Shown here in pieces: positions 34,336 through 45,479 of a stretch of 64,000 nt of DNA; position 1 is the stretch's first letter; every line of letters begins with the position of its first letter. Made by a program: the position numbers and the translations under genes. The DNA lies in contig CM055093.1 in the NCBI GenBank assembly GCA_029204225.1, forward strand, positions 6,517,815 through 6,581,814, given 5' to 3'. The DNA comes from Diphasiastrum complanatum (taxonomy: Eukaryota > Streptophyta > Lycopodiopsida > Lycopodiales > Lycopodiaceae). Below the pieces are notes generated by a model. The model was not told the origin of the DNA, did not search any database, and was given only the letters and a program-made list of their open reading frames with translations.

Positions 34336-34905
34336 GTGTATCAGAGATGTGTAACTATAGATATTACACATTCTATTAAAACTCCCAACAAATCAGTTGC
34401 ATTCAGTAACAATCTGATATTCACATCTGATATTCGTGTTATGATATTCATGTTATTTTACGTTACATTGGTATCATAGCAGATAATTTTTGAACTAATG
34501 TAACTTGCACATGACAAACTATAGATATTACACATATTGATCAACAAAGCAGTGATAAGTAATTCATATGCGATCATCAACTGTGTATCAGAGATGTGTA
34601 ACTATAAATATTACACATTCCATTAAAACTCCCAAAAAATCAGTAACGATCAACAAAGCAACGATAAGTAATTCAAGAAACAACATACATTTTATTCTAA
34701 ATTGATCGAGGGGTAGGTGGTCTGGTCTTGCCTTGGGCTTTTGATGAGGTGAGAGTGTGTTCGTGAGTGTGCTGCGATCAAGAAATCAGTAAGCTCTACA
34801 CAATTAGATGCATCGCTCAGTTGTGTATTAGAGATGTGTAACTATAAATATTACATGTTCTATTAAAACTCCCAACAAATTAGTAACGATCAACAAAGCA
34901 ACGAT
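34329..34905. repeat. Tandem repeat, unit about 243 bp, three partial copies
   Basis: GTGTATCAGAGATGTGTAAC occurs at 34335, 34582 and (one change) 34822, each followed by ATTACACATTC-ATTAAAACTCCCA and AACGATCAACAAAGC. The first copy begins where the ZIP pseudogene breaks off. Confidence 0.85.
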
Positions 34906-34939
34906 CATGAGAGAATTGGAGAGCGAGAGAGAGGATAAA

Positions 34940-35719
<780 letters not shown>

Positions 35720-35906
35720 ACTGGACATTGGTCGGTGTATATGCATGTATGGTGAAGAGTACCCATGCATCCTCCTCCTCATGCATGCATCCTCCTTTTT
35801 TAGATTTTCAATTCAAAAAATGCTCATGCATGGGTGAGGGGGAGAGGATGCATGGGTGAACCCATACCCATGCGCAAAAGTGGAACAAAGTTTAAAAATA
35901 TATATA
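35720..35906 (-). mobile_element. Helitron 5' part, minus orientation
   Basis: Read on the minus strand from 35906: TATATATATTTTTAAAC, then CACTTTTGCGCATGGGTATG and CACCCATGCATGAGC. It matches the Helitron start at 24586 and follows another Helitron's CTAG directly, as there. The first TC is missing. Confidence 0.5.
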
Positions 35907-36132
35907 CTAGTAAAGAGTGCCCGTCGTTGATGGGAAATGGCGGCCGACGTAGGTGACGGCCGATGATTTGGAACTTCAGTATGTCGCTGATGGGCAATGA
36001 CGTCCGATCAAGGTGGCAGCCAATGATCTACTGGGACCTAGGCGTGACATTAGGTGTGAATGGTAGGCTGTTGCCATGAGAGGGGAGAAGTAGGCGTGAC
36101 ATTAGGTGTGATGGATAGGTTATAGGCATGGC

Positions 36133-36181
<49 letters not shown>

Positions 36182-36570
36182 GTTTTATTTAGCGATGTTT
36201 CATTGAAGGTACCCCCCTCCCCATGTAGGTCCTAACATAGGCTTGTGTGGCAAGCCAACCAGACTTTGCCACGTAGGCCTGAGTGGACCTAGAGAGATAA
36301 AGAGGTGGGGCTCAAAAGCTGTCATGTGGCAAGCCACGTAGGCCTACCATAGGCTTGTGTGGCTTGCCACATGGCCTACCATAGGCTTGTGTAACAGGCC
36401 ACATAGGCCTGCTATCTACCAAGTCTGTCATAGGCTACCATGTGGCAAGTCACATATGGCTGCCATGTGGCAAATCATGCAGGCTTGGGGTTAGCCATTT
36501 GGCAATCCATGTAGGCCCATCATCGGCTGGCAAGCCAACCAGGCTATGCCTACGTGGTCTCCTTCTTCTG
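35907..36570 (-). mobile_element. Helitron 3' part, minus orientation
   Basis: On the minus strand the hairpin CCCATC-AAC-GACGGG (35920-35934), nine bases and CTAG (35907-35910) form a Helitron 3' end. The body to the right contains GGCCGAC-rich DNA, a (GT)n run (36138-36178) and the GCCTATG repeat family (36228-36560). The 5' limit is unknown; 36570 is where the repeat family stops. Confidence 0.55.
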
Positions 36571-37284
36571 TTTTGCCCAAATTGCGGATCAGCTCATAAC
36601 ATAAATGAGTAAGAATTACTGATGGATTGAATTGAAGAAGACCTTCAATTCGCGCTCGAACAGCTAGTGGTTGTAATACTGGTATCACTGGCTTTGGGTG
36701 TGTTTTGAATACAATCGCCATAGTGCTTGCAGATGTAAATGAGCGATGGCAGACAAGAGCTTGATCGCAATAATTTGCAATTCGGAGAGCAAGAGTGATG
36801 AAAAGTGGTAGCGAGAACAACTGAAGTGTTTGAGGTTTTAGGCGTATTGATGGTATTTCGACGGATTAGACTAATATTAAATGGAAGCGTGTCCTTTTTT
36901 TGAAGGTACATACTCAATAATAAAGTGTCTAGTCCTAAAAACAAAAATAAATAAATAAACAAAATACACAAATGATTCGCTTGGTAAATCAAAACGAAAA
37001 TTATTATGCGAAAAATGCGAATGTGTCGGAAGGTAGAAAATCCCAAAAAATGCGAAGGTAAGTGTCGCAATTTCCGTATTTCTAAAATGGTAAATTCCAA
37101 TGTAGTGTCGGGTTTTTCGCAAAGTATAAAATTTAGCGAAGGTCTCGGGTTTTGCGCAATACAAACAATGCAGCATGCTTCGGCATTTTTGCTAAAATGT
37201 AAACTAGTTTTGGCATTTTCGCTAATACTTCGGTAAAAAAAATAATAATTGGGCAAAAAATGACGGCCTTAAAAAACTGATGTA
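36571..37284. other. Unassigned stretch between Helitron and Gypsy
   Basis: A minus-strand frame of 203 codons (37256-36645) has Leu/Ile/Phe-rich AT-driven composition and no known motif. Within 37005-37235 phrases such as GCGAAAAATGCGAA, TTTTCGCAAA and TTTTCGCTAA recur, suggesting a degenerate repeat. Confidence 0.3.
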
Positions 37285-38180
37285 TCAGACATTAGTCATA
37301 GTAGCGCTTCACCCTTGAACCATTTACTCGAGTGTCAAGTAAATGTCCTTGGAGATCAGCTAACTGAAGTGATCCATTATTAAAAACTTCTATAAGTTTA
37401 TACGGTCCCATCCATCTAGTATGTAATTTTCCAGAAACAACATGTGTTTGTTATCAGACAGAAGCACATAGACCCCTTGTTTAATTTTTATTTTCTTGAT
37501 GGATTGATCAAAAATCTATTTTCTTTTATTCTGAACTCGTTCAGTCTCGATTAATGAAAGACGACGATCCTCTTCCAGTTGCGTCAAAGAAATCATCCAC
37601 TTTCGGAGACTATCGTGTTCATCCATTCACTGTTTATTACTAATGCGAAACGTTGGAACTTCGAATTCTATCGGTAGTATGGGATGCATTCCATACACAA
37701 GATAGTATGGAGTCTGCTTAGTTGTAATCTTTTCAGTAGTTCTATATGCCCATAAGACAGATGGTAACTTCTGATCCAAATCAGAAGAATGTGTTTCCGT
37801 TACTTTATTCAAAATTTTACATAGAATTCCATTTGCCCGCTCCGTAAGCCCATTTGCTTTTAGATTATATGGAGTGGTTTGACAATTTGTAATAGAAAAA
37901 TATGACAACATGGCTTCTATGGTTTGATTAAAGAAATGGGTTCCCCTATCACTAACGAGTTCTAAGGGACAACCATATCGCCGGAATAAAAACTTTGCTA
38001 CAGTCTTAGCATCGTTCTTAATTGTGGCTTCAGCCTCTACCATCTTGGTAGTGTAGTCCGGCAATGAGTATGTAACGACGACGAGTTTTACAAGTGATCG
38101 GTTTAATAGGCCCTACAAAATCTATCCCCCACTTTTCAAAGAGTGCTAAGGGAGTAATTGAAGTAAGCGGCCAATGTGTT
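37285..38180 (-). pseudogene. Gypsy integrase core and C-terminal domain
   Basis: FEKWGIDFVGPIKPITCKTR near 38150 contains the first catalytic Asp. After a frameshift, PDYTTKMVEAEATIKNDAKT and ELVSDRGTHFFNQTIEAML (second Asp) follow, and ANGLTERANGILCKILNKV supplies the Glu region. WAYRTTEKITTKQTPYYLVY and GMHPILPIEFEVPTFRIS are the usual text after the core. The end reads WMGPYKLIEVFNNGSLQLAD and DTRVNGSRVKRYYD, the GPY/F module, stopping near 37285. No chromodomain. Inactive through a frameshift between the first and second Asp. Confidence 0.88.
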
Positions 38181-38199
38181 GTGAAGCTGGGTTTCCCCA

Positions 38200-38932
38200 T
38201 CCTCTGGCATGCATCACATTTTTTAATGAATAATTTAACATCTCTATAGACGGTAGGCCACCAATATTTAGCATTGAAAATCTTTTTTGCAGTTTTTTAA
38301 AAGCATAGTGACCCCTCGAATCTTACTCATGTAATGCACTTATTACAGCGGTTGTCTCGGTTGGTTCTAAACATCGGCGGAGACTATCGTCAGTTCCTAA
38401 TTTACACAATATACTATTTACAATCGTGTAAGGTCCTACCTTAGAAAGAAAAACAGTTTTTTGTTGTTTATTAAAATGTTCAAGATATATCTGGTCCTGT
38501 AAAAAATTAATAACGTCCCTATAAATTGATGTTTCTGATTGAATACTCATTATATGTTCATTTGGAAATTCAACAGAAATGGGTTCTAATTGATTTTTTG
38601 TTTGGTGGCGGGATATATAGTCAACATAATTCTACTACGTGAAAAACAAAAGGGTATCCTAAAAGGTAATGTCTAAATTTCTTTACTGAATAGATCATCC
38701 CTAGTGCTTCTCGCTCTATAGCGGAATAATTCTTTTCTGATGCAGTGAGTTGCTTTCTCGCATAGTAAATTGGATAATCTATATTTTGGTCATCTTTTTG
38801 ACTAAGCACTACACCTATCGCAAAAGATGATGTGTCTACATATACATGGAACTTTTTAGTCCAATTTGGAGGTCTAACCCTAGTGGCTTCTGCTAATGAC
38901 TGTTTCAATTGATCAAAAGCTTGCTGATGGTC
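38200..38932 (-). pseudogene. Gypsy RNase H and integrase zinc-binding region
   Basis: KFHVYVDTSSFAIGVVLSQK has the first RNase H Asp, YARKQLTASEKNYSAIEREA the Glu, and FRHYLLGYPFVFHV the end of the domain, where the usual DHxAL is lost. After a gap the frame 38550-38323 gives LSKVGPYTIVNSILCKLGTD and RRCLEPTETTAVISALHE, the start of the H2C2 zinc segment. Further minus-strand text near 38230 (ACDACQRMGKPSFTT in a shifted frame) gives its C-x-x-C. RNase H would remove the RNA template. Broken by at least three frame changes. Confidence 0.75.
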
Positions 38933-40139
38933 CTATGTCCAATGGTACTCAACAAATTTGTTTAGTAAACATGTTAAAGGAATCACTATTATAGCATAAT
39001 CTTTAATTATCCTCCGATAGTAACCTACATGTCCTAGAAAACCTCTAACCTCTCTTAAATTGGTTGGTTCTAATAATTCTAAAATCATTTTTATTTTTTC
39101 GATGTCGGCTTGTATACCATCCTTCAAAATTTTATGCCTTAAAAGTATGCCTTCCCTCATCCCAAAGTAACACTTAGCTGGATGCAGTTTAAGAGATGTC
39201 TCTTGACATCTTCTCAATGTTTTCTCTAATGCATGTAAATGGTTTTTAGTTGATGAATAGACACAAAAGTCATCCATAAAGATTTCTAGAAACTTTCTTA
39301 AAAAAATTTGAAAAATATTTGTCATCATACGTTGGAATGTGGCAGGTGCATTACAAAGACCAAAGAGCATTCACGTATATGCGTACGTCCCCAAATCAGT
39401 GGTGAAATTAGTTTTGGATCTTTCTTCCTCTTTTATAAAAACTTGGTTATAACCTGAGAATCCTTCTAAAAAACTATAACGTTCATGTCCAGCTACCTGG
39501 TCAAGAATGGTATCTGTATACGACGGAGGATGATAATCCTTTGTTGTGACAGCATTTAGTTTTCTAAAAGCCTGACAAACTCTAATCTTGCCCGTCTTCT
39601 TCTTAGGTACTATAACTATTGGTGTCACCCACTCACTACTTAGAACAGGATATATAATACCCGCTCTAAGACATCTATCTAATTTGTCTTTTACTAATAA
39701 GGAGTACTTTGGATTCAATCTATATTGGCGCTGCCTAACAGGTATTGTTCTCTGAATGAGATCTATTCTATGTTCATCCCATTTAACTGGTATACCTATT
39801 AAATCATCCATCGACCAAGCAAACACATTTTGGTATTTTTTAAGAAGCAATATATACTCTTCACGTTCTTGGTCCGATTGGTGTTTATATAGATTCAAAG
39901 TCTTACCTTTATTAATTTCTATTTCTACATAATCTGTTTTATCCACCATCCCCTTGGTCGGACTTGCTCTGGTTCCACCCAGAACTTCTCTTGACTCGGA
40001 TGGTGTCGGTATGTCTACTTCCTCATCAATCTCATAGCATTCTATGAAACTGATCCATGATTCAGTAGGTCTAGCTAACTCCTCACCCCATCTCAAAAGG
40101 TGACCCCCTATTGGATTGGCTGTGAGAATACCTGAAAAA
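38933..40139 (-). pseudogene. Gypsy reverse transcriptase
   Basis: A linker with YQNVFAWSMDDLIGIPVKWD leads into RQRQYRLNPKYSLLVKDKLD, GIIYPVLSSEWVTPIVIVPK and KIRVCQAFRKLNAVTTKDYH, fingers of the Gypsy polymerase. EGFSGYNQVFIKEEERSKTN carries the first catalytic Asp position, here E-G-F in place of the usual D-G-F. MLFGLCNAPATFQRMMTNIF and FLEIFMDDFCVYSSTKNHLH follow after a frame junction at 39370, with F-M-D-D as the active-site pair. VRGFLGHVGYYRRIIKDYA marks the thumb/connection. It would copy element RNA into cDNA. Frame breaks and the D-to-E change show it is not functional. Confidence 0.9.
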
Positions 40140-41247
40140 AATATCTGTTTGGTAGACCAATTTATAATAGCATCTGCTTGATATAACCATGGTCTTCCAA
40201 ATAATATCGAATAAGTTGGTGTATCTACTGGATTTATGACAAGGAAATTCATAACAAACGTTTCTGTCTCTATAACTACGTTAATACCTTTTAGCTCGCC
40301 TACTGGTATGCATTAAGTCACGTATGCTAAATGGATTTCGTGATAAGTTTTAGGTTGTATCTGGTTTTCTAGTCCTAATTCTTTAACCATTGTTTTCGTT
40401 ACTAGGTTGATACTAGATCCTGAATCTATTAGTATTGTATCTATGGTCTGATCTCCTATAATCGCACTAATCTCTAGAACTCCACAATCTCCTCTATTTA
40501 CATATTCTACTCTATTATTGTATGCAGGTATTCTCAATGTAACTAACCTCTCCCCTTTCTCAGTCCCTACTGAGTGAAGCCCTTCTTCCTCCGAAATATA
40601 GCTCGAGGAAGATGTAGGTGTCTCACCTTCATACTTATCTTTTTCCCATGATATGGAAATTCTTTTATGACTTTTTCCTTTCGGTGTCTCCATCTGGTCT
40701 CTGAAGGTAATCTCCTTTTTATTCCAGTGGGTTATAACATCAGCCTGATAGAGCCATGGTCGTCCTAATAACACTCTATATGATGATTGTCTCGTAGTTT
40801 TTAATATTATAAAAACCATAAGAAACTTATGGTCTCCAATATAAACTGTAACCTAAGATAGTTCTTGCATCAGCTAACCTTAAATGTCTTAAAGTGGGTG
40901 CTATTCTATGATGAATGCCTAATTCATATGCTGTTTCTTCAATCATTATATTTACACTAGATCCGGAATCTATGGGTACATTATCTAAGATGCAGCCATT
41001 AATTACTACTTGAATCTCTGGTTGGCCTTCATCACCATAATTAACTAATCCTATGTTGACTACTGGTAACTTGGCTTTTCTTCTCTTTTTATTTTGCAAA
41101 ATTTGCTTATTTTTTTTTTATAATATTGGTTATCGTCTAATAACTGTTTAAAAGTTATATTGGGCATTCTAGAAACAAGGTCTTCGACAATATTATAAGA
41201 ATGGTTTCTAAGTGACGACAAATCTCTAGGTATCTCGCTACTTAAAT
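40140..41247 (-). pseudogene. Gypsy gag end and duplicated aspartic protease region
   Basis: From 41247 the minus strand reads DLSSEIPRDLSSLRNHSYNI and SRMPNITFKQLLDDNQYY. A first protease block follows with NVPIDSGSSVNIMIEETAYE (catalytic D-S-G, 40975-40958) and, after a frame break, VLLGRPWLYQADVITHWNKK near 40750. A second block repeats the plan: DTILIDSGSSINLVTKTMVK (40431-40410) and ILFGRPWLYQADAIINWSTK near 40180. The D-S-G motifs are about 548 bp apart and the GRPWLYQAD motifs about 570 bp. Retroviral-type proteases work as dimers of one encoded domain, so two encoded copies are unusual. Both keep the catalytic Asp. A tandem duplication inside pol is the simplest reading. Confidence 0.75.
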
Positions 41248-41334
41248 CTCATTGGTGAGCTTATTGAGGTTTGTTATGGACTCAAGAGGATTGAATTTAT
41301 TAGGTTTGATACGTATCCTCACCTACTCAACTTC

Positions 41335-41757
41335 ATGTTGTATGGAAAGTTTGGAATCTATCTTTTGATTTATGATGGTGGCATTGTTTTCACTAACCTT
41401 TGTGAAAATTTGAGATCAAGCATTGATGAGATCTTGTTGGATATAGATCATATGTTTGAGAGGGAATATTTACAGAGGTTTTGGTCTGAAGATATTTATA
41501 TCTTTGATGTTCAAGAGAAAAGTAAGCAAGTAGAAGCGACTCACTTTGCTTTACTCACATGTTTTGGAGAATTTTCTTGTGTAGATGATGCTATGCAAGT
41601 GGATATTGGTTCTCATGGTTTTCATGCTAAAAAATCAAGTAATGGATCTGAAAAACAAAGTTTGTTCAAATTTGACTTTGATGGTCAAGAGATGTTCAAG
41701 AGGTTGGTCTCAAAGGGCTTCAACTACACAAAAGAAACGATGTCAATTTGGAGCTAG
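41335..41757 (+). CDS. Unrecognised open frame, 140 codons or longer
   Basis: The frame is open from about 41250, so the ATG at 41335 may be internal; upstream text reads ELIEVCYGLKRIEFIRFDTY. It goes on with GKFGIYLLIYDGGIVFTNLC, ILLDIDHMFEREYLQRFWSE and QSLFKFDFDGQEMFKRLV. It is acidic, without low complexity, and more protein-like than the chance frames around it. It begins where the Gypsy pol remnant ends (41247) and lies about 450 bp before a Copia gag relic on the other strand. It might be a fragment of a host gene captured by an element, or an exon of an unknown one. I do not recognise it. Confidence 0.35.
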   Translation: MLYGKFGIYLLIYDGGIVFTNLCENLRSSIDEILLDIDHMFEREYLQRFWSEDIYIFDVQEKSKQVEATHFALLTCFGEFSCVDDAMQVDIGSHGFHAKKSSNGSEKQSLFKFDFDGQEMFKRLVSKGFNYTKETMSIWS

Positions 41758-42193
41758 TCAAGAGCATCAAAGGAAGGTTATTTGACAAAGATGTTATGGA
41801 TCTATTTTTGCAGGAGTCTTTAAACTCAAGTAAGCTCAAAGGAGCAGCAAGGAAGTGTTTTCCAAGTTTACTTTACTTGTTCTATCTCATGTTTGAGCAA
41901 TTTCATGTAAATGTGTGCAAATTGTCAAGATATGGACAAACTAGCTACATTATCTTGCCAATATCTTATTGTTGGAGTTGTACTAGCATTCTTGTCTGAT
42001 TTTGCTGATGGAAATAAAACTAATGGAGGTTCATTATGTCACTCATTCAAGGCCAAGTCATCAAGTGTTGATGATATCTTGTGGCAAGATGGAGATGGAG
42101 ACTCATTCATGGAGTTTCTTGGTGGGTGGAGACATATCAAAAAAGGACAAAGTTGGAGGAGACAAGAAAGCAAATGGTCATCACTCACATTTA
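41758..42193. other. Stretch continuing from the unknown open frame
   Basis: Shorter plus-strand frames (41748-41999, 41911-42321) overlap in different frames and may be a frameshifted extension of the preceding one. No motif is recognised. Confidence 0.25.
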
Positions 42194-43077
42194 TTATTTG
42201 GTTGTTGAAGACATCACAAAAGCATCATCATTTGTGTTTTGAGCATCAACACCATCCTCATCAAGAGTTAGATTACCTTGCTTGTCTCCTTGATCTCTCT
42301 TCTTTTTGTAGCAATCATTAGGAAAATGACGTTTGATGTCACAATCGAAGCATTTCAATTTTGACATATCTTTCTTCTTACCAAAAGAAGAAGACTCACC
42401 ATGATCTTGTCCTTTAGACCACTTGCCCATGCTTTTCCCCTTGAACTTGCCCTTGATGAACATGGCCTCCTCATCTTGAGATGTCAATGTAGATCCACCT
42501 CTTGCTTGAAGCCTATATTCCTCATTGATCAAGATCTCTTGAAGATCCACCAAACTTGGAAAAGTTTTTGAATAGTAATACTTTGTACAATGTTAACATG
42601 AGAATCCAACAGACCATTAAGAATAACTTGAAGAAGCTCTCCTTCCTTGATGCTCTCATCAATGCAAGCTAACTCATTACTTAAAGCCTTCACTCTCAAA
42701 ACAAAAGTATTAGGACTCTCTTCTTTCTTTTGAATGCTTTTAAAGATTTGTCTTATTAGAGTCAACACTCTAGAAGTAGACTTGGATTCCTAAAGCTTCT
42801 TCAAAGCTTCCCAAGCCTCTCAAGATGAATTGCTCTTACCAATCTCCTTGAGTAGCTCATTGGTAACATTCATCTTGATCATGTGTAGAGATTTCTTAGC
42901 TCTATTGTCATACCTCACTTGATCTTGTTGAACCAAGGGTATCTCCTCCAACCCTACAACAATATCCATCAACTCATGCATTTCAAGAAGTGATTCCATC
43001 CTCACCTTCCATGTAGAGTAGTTGCTTGAGGTAAGCTTGTCATTGCCTTCCAACATGAATCCACTCATTGTAGCCAT
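42194..43077 (-). pseudogene. Copia gag relic with zinc knuckle
   Basis: From the ATG at 43077 the minus strand reads MLEGNDKLTSSNYSTWKVRM and ESLLEMHELMDIVVGLEEIP, the Copia gag N-terminus, then KMNVTNELLKEIGKSNSS. After a stop at about 42820 it continues with IRQIFKSIQKKEESPNTFVL and SNELACIDESIKEGELLQVI (UBN2 domain). A further frame gives EILINEEYRLQARGG and the nucleocapsid knuckle KCFDCDIKRHFPNDCYKKK (C-x2-C-x4-H-x4-C). It corresponds domain for domain to the gag at 52.1-52.8 kb but is a more distant relative. Protease and pol are absent; the frame ends in the unassigned DNA near 42194. Two or more stops/frameshifts. Confidence 0.85.
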
Positions 43078-43917
43078 GTTGCAATGACTTGATCTTTTTC
43101 TTCCAATCTATTCCAATGCACAAAGCACTCTTTTGAAATACAGCAAATATTTTCAAAAAGAAATCACAAAGATATGGAACCTCTCAATTCTCTTGCTGAA
43201 TTATTTCTAGTTCATACGATGGCTAGATCTACTCACAAATGTAGTATAGGGATGTAGAGGATCGTCCACTTTGTAAGTTCTACAAGCTTCCTAACAAACT
43301 AAGAACATAAATGAAAAGGAGCACTAATATACTCATCTACACAAAGTAGAAGTTTGGAGAAAATTAGACAACATGGTCAAATACTTGAGAAAAGATCAGT
43401 TTTCAAATATTGATGTACAAATGATACAGAAAACAACCAATGAATTTGTGGATGCAGTTCGAAGTGCATGGGGTGTAGATCATATAACACATTATATGAT
43501 AAGATTTTTATGTTACACTAGTATAGACAAATATGTGCAATTAATTTAGATACTTTTGCTACTGATTTATATTTTATTTTTATGACATGCAGCACATATT
43601 ATGACATCATTCGACATTCTTTGCAAGAAATAGTGGAAGTCTTAGCATATGGTCATCGCAAGGAATAGAAAAATCGCATTCGCAAGCAAGAGCGACATTT
43701 CATAAAAGTACACAACATGGTGGGACTAGCACAAAGAACAACTATATATTGCAACTTTTCCAATGGTTTTACAGAAGAATCCAATCATAATACAAAATCG
43801 ACAGATTATAAAAGATTTCAAAAAGCATGCAAATTTATAAAAGCCAATAGGCAATAGACATATAGAGAGATTTTGTATATTAAATGAAAATCTTTACAAA
43901 GTACAATTCTCCAATAT
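43078..43917. other. Unassigned stretch with a possible split exon
   Basis: On the plus strand 43349-43499 reads EVWRKLDNMVKYLRKDQFSN and EFVDAVRSAWGVDHITHYM. After about 95 bp and a GCAG acceptor-like site the frame STYYDIIRHSLQEIVEVLAY GHRKE begins near 43592. These could be two pieces of one unknown transposon or host gene. No family is claimed. Confidence 0.25.
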
Positions 43918-45216
43918 CTACTCTACTTCCGACACTTTCTCTAATGAAAGTTGCAACTTAGAATAATGCAGCAATTTCCTTCTTTTGTACGGATCCAAGA
44001 GCTCAAAGTTTTCGTGCTTACTCAGATCAACGTAGGGAGCATACAATGCAAAATGAGATGATCTGAGCATGGAATTCACTGGTCCATATCCTAAAATTTT
44101 AAGTGCAATAGTTTTCTTAGCAAGAATCATTTTATGCACCCTATTAAAATTATGTCCTCCAAGAAAATGAGAAACTGCCTAGATTGCCATAATTGTATCA
44201 CCATGTTGATGAAACTTTAAATGGGCAGCACTTATCTCTTTATTCTTGAAGAACTTCGGATAATGCCCCAGTGCATGATCTCTTGAAAATCTCCAACATA
44301 AGATCTCTGCCCTCCTCGACGAATTGCAAAATCATCAAGGAAAATTATTTTCCAGAAATGAAAAAATCCAAAATAAGCTCCAATATAAAATCTGACATAA
44401 CGGTTCTACTAGTACATAATAAGATACAAAACTTAGGCATTCGACTTTGTGTTCCTCGATTACTATCTCTCCATCAATATTATTTCCACCTTTCGATGTC
44501 AATAAGGTTGGTGGATAGACAGTTGGTTTTGGAAAACCAAGCTGACTTTGAAATCTGGAAAACTCTTTTTCAGAAGGAAGATCATTTTTTTTTGGCGCAT
44601 TTCCTCCACAGCCATTTTCAATCAATCTTTTCCTGAATAAAACTCATCCTTATTCACATTGTCAACACTAGGGAGAAGATCATCAGCATCAAAATCAATT
44701 ATATTTGAAAATTCATAAAGGTCTTTGCTCAAAAGGCAAAGAGTCTCAACCTCTGTGAAATAAAAAAGATCCAATATATCCAATACTATCAAAAAAGAAT
44801 TATTATCTATATTATAAGTAGGCAATGTGATAAGAGATTTATCAAAAGGAGAAAGGGTGGTGGTAGTTCTAGGGCCTAGAAACGATGTCCTATTTCGAGT
44901 AGGATTAGACTGTACAATCATCTAAACTAACGTTTGTATCAATAAAAAAAGTTTCTATATCTACAGGCTTAGACTTGTCACATTTTGTACCATTGGAAGA
45001 AGCAACTTTAAAAGTAGAAGGGACCGAATCGTCAGAAATATTCAACGAAAGAAAAAAAAAAACAAATGCGGACTGAAACACAAATCTACATTTTTTATTG
45101 TGTATTTGACAATCATCTACAGACTTGAAATCATTATACAACTTGGTGAATATTTTGTCAAGCTTAGCTTTATAAATATGTTTGTCGAGTGCCACCAAGT
45201 CTTGATAATGAATCAT
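43918..45216 (-). other. Cluster of unrecognised minus-strand open frames
   Basis: Frames 45216-44905, 44921-44622, 44625-44335 and 44139-43918 follow each other with small overlaps. They contain ordinary text such as ALDKHIYKAKLDKIFTKLYN, FDADDLLPSVDNVNKDEFYS and LKILGYGPVNSMLRSSHFAL. The first two overlap by 17 bp. They could be one protein broken by frameshifts or spliced exons. I recognise no family. Confidence 0.25.
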
Positions 45217-45479
45217 GTCCTTATTCTAAGATCTGAACAAGAGGGTACTGAGCAGAAACTTAAATTTGAGATAAATCTCAAAAAATGCTTCTACACCAAG
45301 ACCCTCTGTAATAGAAGGAAAAACAAAATAAAAAACAAGAAAAAAGTGACTTGAAATAATTTATATTGTCACTAATACCAAATTCAAAAAAAAAAAATAA
45401 CAGACTAGAATCCAAATTAGCCATTTCAACAAAAAAAAATAAAGAAAAAAAGATTATGAAAAACTGATAAAATCAAGGA
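45217..45479. other. A-rich non-coding stretch
   Basis: AT-rich, with A-runs at 45383-45398 and 45431-45450; nothing recognised. Confidence 0.4.

Larger units (their letters stand above)
37285..41247 (-). mobile_element. Degraded Gypsy pol region (no LTRs found)
   Basis: Read on the minus strand from 41247 down: end of gag, two protease-like regions, reverse transcriptase, RNase H, H2C2 zinc region, integrase and integrase C-terminal domain. The order PR-RT-RH-IN defines a Gypsy element. No chromodomain follows the integrase. Frequent frameshifts and stops break it into more than seven frames. It differs clearly from the family at 48.8-60.7 kb. Confidence 0.9.

Noticed and set aside
36645-37256. 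203-codon minus-strand frame as a gene
   Set aside because: Composition follows AT-rich DNA (Leu, Ile, Phe, Tyr runs), a second overlapping frame is also open, and no motif is visible.
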